Origin: Streptomyces subrutilus
Lineage (GTDB): Bacteria > Actinomycetota > Actinomycetes > Streptomycetales > Streptomycetaceae
Length of the DNA: 64,000 nt
Assembly (NCBI RefSeq): GCF_008704535.1
Contig: NZ_CP023701.1
Location: 310,001-374,000 of the forward strand
Direction of reading: 5' to 3'
Shown here: piece by piece, positions 41,941 to 50,207 of the stretch
How positions within the stretch are numbered: the first letter of the stretch is position 1
Layout: the number at the start of each line of letters is the position of its first letter
Position numbers and translations under genes: made by a program
Notes under the pieces: generated by a model
Databases searched by the model: none
The model's input: only the letters and a program-made list of their open reading frames with translations
Told to the model about the DNA's origin: nothing

Positions 41941-42951
41941 ATGGACGTTCTGCCTCCGCCCGCGCCGCGCCCGCCGGGCTGGGGGGATCCGATCGCCGAG
42001 ACGCTCGAACTGGCGGGGGCGCGCTGCGTGCTGACGCGCGGCTTCACGTACGCGGGCCGGTGGGCCCTGGCGTTCCCGCCGCCGGGGCGGATCAAGGTCC
42101 ACGCGGTTCTCGAAGGCACCACCTGGCTGGTGATGGACGGCGTCCAGGAGCCACAGCCACTGCAGGCCGGGGACGTGGTGGTCCTCGCCGGTGACCGGCG
42201 CTACGTCCTGGCCAGTGACCCCGCGGTGGCCCCGGTGGAGGCCCTGCCGCTCCTGAAGGCGACCGTGGAGCCCTTCCATCACACGGGCCCGCCGGGCGTC
42301 CGGGACGTGACGGCGCTCAGCGGCCATGTCGAACTCGAAGCACCGGGGAAGGACCTGCTCCTCGGCGCCCTGCCGCCCCTGATGCACATGCGGGCGGGGA
42401 GCGTCGAGGCCCCGGCTGTCCGCTGGCTCCTCCACGAGGCGTTCCACGAGATGCGCGAGGACCGGCCCGCGGCCTCGTTCGTGGCGGACCACCTGGCCCG
42501 GCTCCTCTTCGTCCACGTGCTGCGCACCTTCCTCGCGGAGGCGGACGCCTTCCCGGCCGGCTGGCTGCGGGCGCTGGCCGACGAGCAGATCGCCCCCGCG
42601 CTGAGGCTCATGCACGGCGACCCGGCCCGCCAGTGGACCCTGGCCGAGTTGGCACGGGCGACGGCCATGTCACGCACCAGCTTCGCCGACCGGTTCAAGG
42701 CCGTCGCGGGCGTGCCGCCCGTGACGTACCTCTACAACTGGCGGATACGACTGGCCCGGCGGAGCCTGTGGCGCGAGGACACTCCCGTCGCCGAACTCGC
42801 CTCGGCCCTCGGCTACGCGTCGGAGAGCGCCTTCAGCAACGCCTTCAAACGCACGACCGGCATGGCCCCGCGCCACTACCGCCACTCCGCACGCATGGCG
42901 GGGACCGCACCGGTGCCGGTCGCGGCGTCGTCCGGCAGTGGCTCCCCGTAG
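41941..42951 (+). CDS. AraC-family regulator with cupin-like N-domain
   Basis: The product is 336 aa from ATG 41941 (GGGAGAGTCCCGGC upstream). The N-terminal ligand barrel (TRGFTYAGRWALAFPPPGRI, VLEGTTWLVMDG, LQAGDVVVLAGDRRYVLAS) is of the cupin_6 type found in Streptomyces AraC proteins. The C-terminal double HTH is WTLAELARATAMSRTSFADR, VAGVPPVTYLYNWRIRLARR and LASALGYASESAFSNAFKRT. It is probably an activator of a nearby or distant catabolic gene; no obvious target is adjacent. Confidence 0.92.
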   Translation: MDVLPPPAPRPPGWGDPIAETLELAGARCVLTRGFTYAGRWALAFPPPGRIKVHAVLEGTTWLVMDGVQEPQPLQAGDVVVLAGDRRYVLASDPAVAPVEALPLLKATVEPFHHTGPPGVRDVTALSGHVELEAPGKDLLLGALPPLMHMRAGSVEAPAVRWLLHEAFHEMREDRPAASFVADHLARLLFVHVLRTFLAEADAFPAGWLRALADEQIAPALRLMHGDPARQWTLAELARATAMSRTSFADRFKAVAGVPPVTYLYNWRIRLARRSLWREDTPVAELASALGYASESAFSNAFKRTTGMAPRHYRHSARMAGTAPVPVAASSGSGSP

Positions 42952-43164
42952 CGGCGGCTGCGGCTGGCGGGAGGACGGTCCGGCCCGGGGCCCCTCGGAG
43001 GGCGTGAGCCGAAGCATGTGCCATGAAGCACCGAAGACCGGCCGGGACGGCTCACCGAGTATCAGTGGACCGTTCGGCGGGAGGCAGGAAGTCGACCGAG
43101 CACGACACCGGCACTGCCACCAGCCGGTTGTCGCACCAGCCGGTCGAGCGAAGTGCGCGCAATG

Positions 43165-43188
43165 CCCCGGACGCAGCAGCGTCCGGGG
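43165..43188 (-). terminator. Terminator of the 23-codon gene
   Basis: A perfect 10-bp stem (CCCCGGACGC / GCGTCCGGGG) with AGCA loop starts 10 bp past the stop codon of the small minus-strand gene. Confidence 0.8.
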
Positions 43189-43197
43189 CCACCTGCT

Positions 43198-43269
43198 TCA
43201 CGCGATGATGGGAGCAATGACGGGTACGAGGTACTCGATGACGGCAAGTACGTGGTCTACCCAGTTCAT
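43198..43269 (-). CDS. Hydrophobic 23-residue peptide
   Basis: ATG 43269 is preceded 9 nt upstream by AAAGGAGG, a full match to the 16S anti-Shine-Dalgarno, among the best ribosome sites in the window. The product starts MNWVDHVLAVIEYLVP and ends VIAPIIA. It is one short hydrophobic helix with an amphipathic start and no signal cleavage site. A clean terminator follows. It fits a small membrane peptide, such as a type I toxin, membrane-protein modulator or surfactant-like peptide, but no family is recognised. It was found by direct reading because it is very short. Confidence 0.65.
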   Translation of the reverse strand: MNWVDHVLAVIEYLVPVIAPIIA

Positions 43270-43567
43270 GACGCCAGGCCTCCTTTGTGTGATGGTCGCA
43301 CGGGCAGCCGCATCCTCTCGCCCCGGAGGTGCGAGGGCCAGCCGTTCACTCACTGACCCCACCCATGGGTGAACCACCCGAGCCGGAGAAAGCCCGCCGT
43401 TCCGACGCTCAGGGAAGGAGAAGCGGGGATCTGGTCAGGTAAGGCGTTGGCCGTTTTCGGCGGAGCCGCGTGCGTACCGGACGATCCGGGTTCCGCCCCT
43501 TGTGCGGGCCGCGGCGCCCTCCTCCGCGTCGGGGGATGGAGACCAGCAGCCGCAACGGCGGGCCCTT

Positions 43568-43593
43568 AACGAAAACCATCGTTTCGGTTTAGA
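43568..43593. promoter_or_regulatory. Promoter-operator of TetR gene
   Basis: TTAACG (43566-43571) and TAGATT (43590-43595), 18 bp apart, look like -35 and -10 boxes. Overlapping inverted repeats (CGAAA...TTTCG and AAACC...GGTTT) fill the spacer. The predicted transcript would start near the GTG at 43602, suggesting a leaderless, autorepressed gene. Confidence 0.55.
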
Positions 43594-43601
43594 TTGGAGG
43601 C

Positions 43602-44219
43602 GTGCCCCGGCTGACTGAAGAGACGAAGGAACTGCGGCGCCGTCACATCCTGGTGAGCGCGTGGAGCTGCTTCTCACGTGATGGCTTCCACGCCACCTCG
43701 ATGGACGACATCATCGCTGCGACGGGCATGTCCTCCAGCGCCGTCTACCGGTACTTCCGCGGCAAGGACGAGCTCGTCGACGCCGCCGCGAACGAGGCCC
43801 TGGCCTTGGTGCGGGACATGTTCGGTCGGCTGCTGGAGCAGCGCCCTACGCCGCCGCCCGCCGAGGTGCTGGAGGCGATGGCCGGGGAAGCCCGCGACCG
43901 GGGTGAGGGCGAGCCGTACGATCTGACCCGCATCGCGATCCAGGCATGGGGCGAGGCCTTGCGCGATCCGGAACTGCAGGAGCGTACCCGCACCTTCTAC
44001 CTGGCCGTGCACGACAGCCTCGCCGAGCTGGCCCGCCGCTGGGGCGAGGAGGGGCTCCTGGCGTCCACGGCGGATGCGGAGCAGGTCGCGACCGTCTTGA
44101 TGACCCTGATGCCCGGACTGCTGGTCAGCCGTCACCTGGTGGCGCCGGTCAGCGCGGAACAGCTGGTCGGCGGCCTGTCGGCGCTCGCCTCCGGGTTCGG
44201 CGGCGCGCCGTCCCCCTGA
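43602..44219 (+). CDS. TetR/AcrR-family regulator
   Basis: The product is 205 aa from GTG 43602. The HTH has RRRHILVSAWSCFSRDGFHA, TSMDDIIAATGMSSSAVYRY and FRGKDELVDAAANEAL. The ligand domain continues to LVGGLSALASGFGGAP. GGAGG is only 1 nt from the GTG, too close to act, fitting a leaderless mRNA. The palindromic operator in its own promoter implies autoregulation. The convergent VOC-monooxygenase gene and broken FAD gene beyond it are candidate partners. Confidence 0.9.
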   Translation: MPRLTEETKELRRRHILVSAWSCFSRDGFHATSMDDIIAATGMSSSAVYRYFRGKDELVDAAANEALALVRDMFGRLLEQRPTPPPAEVLEAMAGEARDRGEGEPYDLTRIAIQAWGEALRDPELQERTRTFYLAVHDSLAELARRWGEEGLLASTADAEQVATVLMTLMPGLLVSRHLVAPVSAEQLVGGLSALASGFGGAPSP

Positions 44220-44337
44220 GGGGCCCGCGCCGGTGGTCGCGGTGGCCCCGGCCGAGCACGTGATCCCGGCGTCCCCGGCCCGCTCGCGTGCGAGGGGCCG
44301 GACGCGGCGGTGTTCCGCGGCGGCGGGGTGTGCGGCG

Positions 44338-45123
44338 TCAGCGTCGGCGGCACGGGACGAGCGGCTGTGTGCGGGGCGGCGAGGCGGCCAGGCGGGCGAC
44401 GTCGGTGCGGAAGCGGTCCATGCGGGGTGTGGCGTGGTGGGCGTCCAGTGCCTGCTGGCTCGCCCATTCCTCGTAGACGATGAAGGTGCCGGGTGTCTGC
44501 TGTCCGCGGTGCGCCCGGAAGGCCAGGCATCCGCTCTCCCGGTGCGCGGCGATGGCGAACTCGGAGAGGAGGAGCTCCAGTTCGCGGTCCTTGCCGGGTC
44601 GGGCGGTGAGCGTGGTGATGCCGCGCGGCCCGGGTTCACCGTCGTGGGCGCGGCCGGTCGTAGGGCCGGTGCCGATCCAGGGCGAGTCGTATTCCACGCG
44701 TGAGGCGTCCAGGCCGTGGGGAGTGGTGGTGTAGAGGCGCAGGCGCTGTCCGTCGGGGTCGGGGACGACCAGGAGCCAGCCGGCCAGGGCGACCAGCGGT
44801 GGGGAGTGTGTGATGCCGAGGGTGTCCAGATGGGCCGTCCACGCGTCGAGGGCGCTGCGGTCGTCGACGGCCAGGGTGAGGAAGTCGTATCCCTGCAGGG
44901 TGCTGGCGGTCGCGGGGTCCAGGCGCAGTTCGAGGGGGGTACCCAGGCCGGGGACGTCGAGGACGACGGCGAAGAGGATGCCGTCGGGGCGGTGGTGGTC
45001 CAGCTCGGCCAGTCGGCGGGCGCCCAGGACGGCGCCGTACCACCGTGCGCTGCGTTCCAGGTCGGTGACGGGCAGTTTGATGTGGTGGATGCCCGAGAAG
45101 GCGGGGGGCGCGGTGGGGTTCAT
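44338..45123 (-). CDS. VOC-domain and antibiotic-monooxygenase-domain fusion
   Basis: The product is 261 aa from ATG 45123 (AGGAGTGACCCC upstream). Residues 1 to about 135 are a glyoxalase/VOC domain (FSGIHHIKLPVTDLERSARW, YGAVLGARRL, WLLVVPDPDGQRLRLYTTTP). Residues about 165-255 are an ABM (antibiotic biosynthesis monooxygenase) domain (ITTLTARPGKDRELELLLSE, ESGCLAFRAHRG, FIVYEEWASQQALDAHHATP). Both domains are usually separate small proteins acting on quinones or aromatic metabolites, so the fusion may couple ring opening or dioxygenation with quinone formation (inference). The neighbouring FAD-monooxygenase fragment fits an aromatic pathway. Confidence 0.87.
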   Translation of the reverse strand: MNPTAPPAFSGIHHIKLPVTDLERSARWYGAVLGARRLAELDHHRPDGILFAVVLDVPGLGTPLELRLDPATASTLQGYDFLTLAVDDRSALDAWTAHLDTLGITHSPPLVALAGWLLVVPDPDGQRLRLYTTTPHGLDASRVEYDSPWIGTGPTTGRAHDGEPGPRGITTLTARPGKDRELELLLSEFAIAAHRESGCLAFRAHRGQQTPGTFIVYEEWASQQALDAHHATPRMDRFRTDVARLAASPPRTQPLVPCRRR

Positions 45124-45127
45124 GGGG

Positions 45128-45830
45128 TCACTCCTGAGGCTGCGGGGCGCGGCGGTCGACGCGGGTTCCGCGGCGCCACAGGGCCGTGGTGTCGCGCAGC
45201 GCGGTGAAGTCGCGGGTGGGGTCGGTCGCCGTCGACGAGAGATGGTCGTGTCTCGTGCCGGCCCGTGTGCCGCGCCGGGCGAGCAGGTCCTCGACGAACC
45301 GGGCGTCGGGCACGGCCGAACCGGCGGGGACCGGAGCGACGAGGCGGTACACGCCGGCGGCGAGCGGCGACAGGAGCAGCAGTCCGGCCCCAGAGAGGAA
45401 GAACGTCGGCTCCTCGCAGACCTCCTCCCCCGCTCCGCTCCCCGTGCCGGTGTTCGCGAGGCGCACGCCGGCGAGCGCGAAGAGCTGCTCGGGTGCATGG
45501 CCGGGGAAGGCGATCCCGGCGGAGGGGCGGACCGTGCTGTGCAAGCCCGCAGCAGCGGGCGTTCGCCGTCGTGCAGGCAGAACCCGGCTCCCTTCCGGCC
45601 TTCTTGGACCAGACCGGGTCCGACGCCGATCCGGTCCAGGTATTCCAGGGCGCGCGGCTGTCGGCCGCGGCTCTACTGCCGGAGCGGATCGCGTCGTTGC
45701 GGTCGATGAGGATGTGGTCCACGCCGAGCCGGCGCAGGCTGGCGGCCAGGGTCAGGCCCGTCGGACCGGCGCCGGAGACATGGCCATCGGTCCGGGAGGG
45801 GAGAGGGGGTGTGCTGCGTGGCTTCCCCAT
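45128..45830 (-). pseudogene. FAD-dependent aromatic monooxygenase, decayed
   Basis: It begins with an FAD-binding dinucleotide fold (VSGAGPTGLTLAASLRRLGV, DHILIDRND). It changes frame more than once and continues as AGIAFPGHAPEQLFALAGVR, FFLSGAGLLLLSPLAAGVYR and PDARFVEDLLARRGTR, typical of the middle of PHBH-fold hydroxylases. The conserved GD motif that binds FAD ribityl and the C-terminal domain are missing. It is inactive. It ends 5 bp before the VOC-ABM gene on the same strand, so both were probably one operon. Confidence 0.75.
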
Positions 45831-45871
45831 CGCGGGCGTTCAGGGTTGCAGGGAGGCTTGGAGGTGGAGCG

Positions 45872-46168
45872 CTAAGGGGCGCACTGCGCGTTCAGGTCGT
45901 TGATGTCCCGCTGGAGGGCCTGGGTGGCCGGGCTGTTCCAGGGATGGCTGCTGACGAAGCGCTGCGCGGCGTCGCGGACGTCCTGCCAGCCGTTGGCGTT
46001 CGTCGGGGCACCGGCGTTGCTGAGATCCGCCTTCGTCCGGGCGACCGTCTGGCGGCAGCTGGCCAAGGAGGCGGCCGCTCCGGCCGGGGCGTAAGCCCCG
46101 AGTGCGATGGCGGCTCCGAGCGCGACGGCCAGAGCGCCCGCGGGCAGCGTGTTCCTGAAGAGCTTCAT
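45872..46168 (-). CDS. Small secreted helical protein, 98 aa
   Basis: From ATG 46168 (GGAGGTCACCCT upstream) the precursor has a signal peptide (KLFRNTLPAGALAVALGAAI, cleavage near PAGAAA). The mature helical domain of about 65 residues reads SCRQTVARTKADLSNAGAPT, WQDVRDAAQRFVSSHPWNSP and LQRDINDLNAQCAP. The two mature Cys could form a disulphide clamping the helices. The role is unknown; similar small exported proteins are common in Streptomyces. Confidence 0.82.
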   Translation of the reverse strand: MKLFRNTLPAGALAVALGAAIALGAYAPAGAAASLASCRQTVARTKADLSNAGAPTNANGWQDVRDAAQRFVSSHPWNSPATQALQRDINDLNAQCAP

Positions 46169-46529
46169 AGGGTGACCTCCTGTGGGGTGGGGCCCCGTCC
46201 GGTGTGTGCGAGCCCGTGGCGCTCGGCCGGTCGGCGCGCGCAGGCGGGGGCGGTTGTGCTGCACCGTCGATCATTCGCGTCGGCCGGGCGCAGGTGAATA
46301 CTCGTCAGTCCGGATCATGTGCGCGTCCGTCCGAACACCCACCGCCCCGCCCCCGGACCGGCCCCGGGCGTTCGGACGGAATCTGGTGCATGAGCGTGGG
46401 ACGGGAGGATGGGGCGCACGGCCGGCGCCGGGTGGCCCCGCCTGCTGTCGGCGGCGGCGTGAAGGGACCCCGGAGGCGCCAGGGAATCAGCGCCGGCACT
46501 CGCGGCGACGGCGGTGCCGACCAGGAGTG
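46169..46529. other. No gene seen
   Basis: The region upstream of the small secreted-protein gene should hold its promoter; frames here are composition artefacts. Confidence 0.35.
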
Positions 46530-46800
46530 CCGGCCGGAGGCCGCCTGCGCGTTGAACGCCTGGTAGCTGAGAATAATCCGGCCGGCGTCCGGGTGGTTGA
46601 GGACCTCGGCCTTGCGGCCCAGGCCGCTGACGCTGTGGTCCTGCCACGGAGCGGCGAACTCCGGGCTGTCCGCCAGGAGTGCCCGGACACGTGAGGCGAT
46701 CCCGGGGTCGCGGCTTTCTCGGCCTGCGGCCAGGCGCAGTGCTCGACTGTCGACCGTGCCGATGAAGCCGTCGGTCGCCTCAACCTCGCGTTCCTCAGGT
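46530..46800 (-). pseudogene. XRE/MmyB-type regulator, C-terminal fragment
   Basis: One minus-strand frame reads VRALLADSPEFAAPWQDHSV, SGLGRKAEVLNHPDAGRIIL, SYQAFN. This is the end of the MmyB-like ligand domain of Streptomyces XRE regulators (LLxxxPEFxxLWxxH then a HPxxGxLxLxYxxF pattern). The HTH and first part of the domain are missing and no start is present, so it is a fragment. Confidence 0.6.
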
Positions 46801-46969
46801 CATCCGCTCCCCTGCTCCCGGCGTGGACGGCGCCCAGCTCATGCTGGAAATCGCCGAGCGCGCGGACAACGTCTCCCCTAGGGATCCGGCGGAGGCACCG
46901 CCCGACCGGTTTCCCGTTCCCGGGGGGCCGGTCATGGCGTCAGGTTCTCGGCCGGCGGGCAGGCGGTCC

Positions 46970-48301
46970 TCAGCGGTCGAGTGCCTGCTCCAGCTGCTGC
47001 CTGTTCATGTGGGAGCGGCCTTCGATGCCGGCCTTGGCCGCCTCGTGGCGCAGTTGTTCCACGGTGCGGTGTGAGGCCGGGCCTGCGGAGTGGCGGCTGT
47101 CCTTGCGACTGTCCTTGCGAGTGTGCGCGCGAGCGCCGTTGCCGTTGCCGGCCTGGGGGTGCAGGACGACCTTGGTCCAGCCGTCGTCCCGGTTGTCGAA
47201 GTGCTCGTACGCGGAGGGTGCCTCGTCGAGGTCGAGTTCGTGGGAGACCAGGAAGCCGGGTTCCGCCTTGCCGCCGGCGATGAGGTCGCGCAGGGCGCGG
47301 TTGTAGCGTTTGACGGGGGCCTGGCCGGTTCCGACCTTCAGGCCCTTGAACCAGAGCATGCCGAAGTCGATCGGCATCTTGCCTTGGGCTTCTGCCTTTC
47401 CCTGGGTGTCGGCGGCTCCCGGGTCTTCGGGCAGGAACACTCCGACGACTCCGAGGCCGCCGGTGAAGCGGACCGCGTCGATGAGGCCGTTCATGGTGAG
47501 CGTGCCGTCTTCACGGCCCTGCGGGTCGTGGGCCTGGTAGCCGACGCACTCGCAGCCGTTGTCCGCGCCGAGGCCGAGGGTCGCCTCCTTGACGACCTCG
47601 GCGGGGTCTTCCTCGGCGGTGTTGACGGGGATCGCGCCGATCTCTTCGGCAAGGCGGAGCCTGTCGGGCTGGTGGTCGGCTACCCAGACGCGCCCGGCGC
47701 CCTTGAGGAGGGCCGAGTAGGCGGCCATGAGGCCGACCGGGCCGGCGCCGTAGACGAGGGTCTGGTCACCGGGCTTGACGCCGGCCATCTCGGTGGCGTG
47801 GTAGCCGGTGGGGAAGATGTCGGCCAGCATCACGTAGTCGAGCTGGCGCTCGGCGGCGTCCTCGCCCAGGCGCAGGGCGTTGAAGTCGCCGTACGGGACG
47901 CGCAGCAGCTCGGCCTGGCCGCCCTGGTAGGGGCCCATCTCGGCGAAGCCGTACGCGGCGCCGGCCTTGCCGGGATCGGGCTGCATGGTCAGGCAGTAGC
48001 TCGTAAGCCCCTGCTCGCACTGCTTGCAGAAACCGCAGGCGATGTTGAACGGCAGGACCACCCAGTCGCCGACCTTGACCTTGCCGACCGCTTTGCCCAC
48101 CTCGACGACCTGGCCGAGGTTCTCGTGGCCCAGGGTCCGGCCCGTCTCGAAGGAGGTCCGGCCCTCGTACATGTGGAGGTCGGAGCCGCAGATGTTGGTG
48201 CTGGTGATCTTGACCAGGATGTCGGTGGGGTGTTCGATCCTCGCGTCGGGGACGTCCTTGACGGTCACCGTCCGCGGTCCTTCGTACACAGCCGCTCTCA
48301 T
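46970..48301 (-). CDS. Zn-dependent formaldehyde-dehydrogenase-like alcohol dehydrogenase with C-terminal add-on domain
   Basis: The product is 443 aa from ATG 48301 (AAGGAGGGACC upstream). It is an MDR-superfamily enzyme closest to glutathione-independent formaldehyde dehydrogenases. It has catalytic-zinc ligands in NICGSDLHMYEGR and LGHENLGQVVEVG, a structural-zinc loop with four Cys (CGFCKQCEQGLTSYC) and an NAD fold (GAGPVGLMAAYSALLKGAG). The enzyme proper ends near residue 388 (WTKVVLHPQ). A ~50-residue tail follows, with a charged linker and RTVEQLRHEAAKAGIEGRSH plus MNRQQLEQALDR, similar to Rho-N/SAP-type helical modules. It oxidises formaldehyde or another aldehyde or alcohol; the tail may bind nucleic acid or be structural. 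Confidence 0.88.
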   Translation of the reverse strand: MRAAVYEGPRTVTVKDVPDARIEHPTDILVKITSTNICGSDLHMYEGRTSFETGRTLGHENLGQVVEVGKAVGKVKVGDWVVLPFNIACGFCKQCEQGLTSYCLTMQPDPGKAGAAYGFAEMGPYQGGQAELLRVPYGDFNALRLGEDAAERQLDYVMLADIFPTGYHATEMAGVKPGDQTLVYGAGPVGLMAAYSALLKGAGRVWVADHQPDRLRLAEEIGAIPVNTAEEDPAEVVKEATLGLGADNGCECVGYQAHDPQGREDGTLTMNGLIDAVRFTGGLGVVGVFLPEDPGAADTQGKAEAQGKMPIDFGMLWFKGLKVGTGQAPVKRYNRALRDLIAGGKAEPGFLVSHELDLDEAPSAYEHFDNRDDGWTKVVLHPQAGNGNGARAHTRKDSRKDSRHSAGPASHRTVEQLRHEAAKAGIEGRSHMNRQQLEQALDR

Positions 48302-48914
48302 GGTCCCTCCTTCTCGATGGTCTCCCCCCTCTGTCCCGCCGACGGGACCGGTCGCTTCGAGACGTGGTACGGCCCACCACCCCGGGACGGCGGCGGCTGC
48401 ACGGGCGGCAGCCCGTCCGGCGCCTACCCCGGCCTTCCGGATACACACCTTCGGTCGAAGCCTCCCGAAGCGCCCACAACGCGCGATCTTCTTGCGACAT
48501 GACAGCGCTGGAGCGCGGCCCGGCGAGATCCCGTAACGGACCACACCCGAGCCTCGGTGGGGGCCCATGCCGTGTCCAGTGGCCCTGGAGGGGTCAGGTC
48601 AGGCGGCCGCCGTGGCACGCGAGACGTCCCGGTCAAGGGCTATGCGATGTCCTCCCCTGGGCACCGGCGGGCCGGTCCACGTCGCCACCGCCCGAGGGAT
48701 GAGGTGGCCGGGCAGGCGAGAGCGCCGACTGGGAGCAGCGCGCCCGGCTCTTCCTCACCGCTCAGGAACAGCCACGGGAAATACACCGTCGCGGTCGCGG
48801 GTGCTGCGCCCCCGGCTCGCCTATGTCCCAGGTACCGGCGGCAGCAGGTCCCCGGGGCGCGTCCGGGTGTCGAGGACGGCCACCATGCGCGGGCGGCCGG
48901 CGATGCTCGCGAGG
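48302..48914. other. No intact gene seen
   Basis: About 600 bp upstream of the dehydrogenase gene hold its promoter and no credible frame. Around 48770-48790 the sequence GCCACGGGAAATACACCG resembles GCCATGGGAAGTACACCG at 7453-7470, possibly a shared fragment. Confidence 0.35.
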
Positions 48915-49085
48915 ACCGGCGTACCGCTTGGCGGGGCATGAGTCCGTCGACGACGACGTCCAGCATTCGGTTCAGCTGGGGACGCTGCTCGGGTGCGCCG
49001 GCCACGGAGAGCAACCGGCGAGGATGCCGCCCACCTCGACCGGGTCGATGTCGCTGCGCAGTTCTCCTGCTGTGGCCGCTGACCA
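48915..49085 (-). pseudogene. TetR-family regulator, C-terminal fragment
   Basis: Minus-strand sequence encodes GELRSDIDPVEVGGILAG and, in the adjoining frame, VAGAPEQRPQLNRMLDVVVD then GLMPRQ. Together they match the last two helices of a common Streptomyces TetR type. A frameshift separates the pieces and the N-terminal two thirds are absent. Confidence 0.55.
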
Positions 49086-49233
49086 GTTCAGGGCGGAGCG
49101 GACCGCGAGCAACCCCATGAAGCGCTACGGCACCGTCGAAGAGTTCGCAAAGGCGGCCGCATTCCTCGCCTTCGATGCCACGTACACCACCGGCATCGAA
49201 CTGGCCGTGGATGGCGGCGAAACCCAGCTCTGA
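49084..49233 (+). pseudogene. Short-chain dehydrogenase, C-terminal fragment
   Basis: The plus-strand frame reads NPMKRYGTVEEFAKAAAFLA, FDATYTTGIELAVDGGETQL and a stop. This is the C-terminal 40 residues of an SDR-family oxidoreductase, including the tail after the substrate loop. The cofactor fold and the S-Y-K catalytic site are missing. It abuts the TetR fragment tail to start, a scar of a larger deletion. Confidence 0.7.
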
Positions 49234-49660
49234 GCTCGTCTGCCGTCCCGCCACGGACGTGAGGCCAGCTACCGCGGCGGTTTCAGGGGGCGCTGCACTA
49301 CGTGGTCGTGTCGATCAGGCCGCGAGCAGTTCATGCCGGTCTCCCCTCGGGGGCCCGCGGCCTGGCCACGGCGCCCCGGGCGGTCAGGTCCGGGTCGAGG
49401 CGTCTGTTCATGTCCAGCTCGAACCGGCCGTAGAGCTGATCATCGCCGCCCTGGAGGCGGAACCCGCCGGACTCCCCCGCCTCCCCCGGAGTGGAAGGTG
49501 GAGGGGTTCCGGACCGGCAGCGGCCCACAGGGGTTCCGAGTCCGACAAGGGACTGCCGAATGGACCGCGCCACACGCCACCGTCGCCGAGCCCGCACCCC
49601 GGATGGTCGCCGAGGGCTTGATCCCTTGCCTCTACTGCAGCCCGGACAACACCCTCGGCA
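49234..49660. other. No intact gene seen
   Basis: A plus-strand frame ending at 49671 contains FRVRQGTAEWTAPHATVAEP and EGLIPCLYCSPDNTLGIIG, which looks protein-like but has no start. It may be the end of a lost gene. Nothing else was recognised. Confidence 0.3.
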
Positions 49661-50119
49661 TCATCGGCTGACCAACCGGACAAGGCGCCCGGCCCGGCCG
49701 GCCAACCGGGGGACTTTTGTGCAAGCCGCCACTGCGCGGGGGCTCGTGGACCACGGTCGTCGTGGGACAAGCCCCGGCATGGCCCAAGAGGGCCCGGTAC
49801 TCGTTCTCGTCGCCGCGAGGTCCCGGCGAAGCTTGATACCGACCCGCATCGCCGCACAGGCGCAGCGGTAGGAAGGGTCGGAAGGCGGCCACTGAGCCCG
49901 GTCCTCGGCGGCCATGGAACGGTCGAAGGCGGCGGACACCGCGATCAGCGTGTCCGGCGGCGCCTGGTCGCCCCCGCACACCTCACGCCGCCCCGCCGAC
50001 CACCGCGTCTCCTCGGAGTCGAAGACCTCGACCAAAGGCACGAAGTGGTCGGCGTCCAGGCGGCCAGCACCCGTGACAACCAAGTCGTCGTACGCGCTCC
50101 GCCAGCTCCCGCCGGTCAC
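49661..50119 (-). CDS. Hypothetical protein, possibly C-terminally altered
   Basis: From GTG 50119 the frame reads GGSWRSAYDDLVVTGAGRLD, ADHFVPLVEVFDSEETRWSA and a convincing middle (DTLIAVSAAFDRSMAAEDRA, then DPSYRCACAAMRVGIKLRRD). After about residue 105 the sequence becomes Pro/Arg/Thr-rich and unlike a protein, suggesting loss of the true stop. No ribosome site is clear; the GTG overlaps a TGA of an upstream frame, hinting that the start lies in a decayed longer gene. Function is unknown. Confidence 0.42.
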   Translation of the reverse strand: MTGGSWRSAYDDLVVTGAGRLDADHFVPLVEVFDSEETRWSAGRREVCGGDQAPPDTLIAVSAAFDRSMAAEDRAQWPPSDPSYRCACAAMRVGIKLRRDLAATRTSTGPSWAMPGLVPRRPWSTSPRAVAACTKVPRLAGRAGRLVRLVSR

Positions 50120-50207
50120 GCGGCGTCGAGCTCGGCGGTGAGCCGAAGCTCCCCACTACACCGTAACGGGCTCTTCAGCGGCGCGGTCATCCCAGAAGAC
50201 TGCGCGG

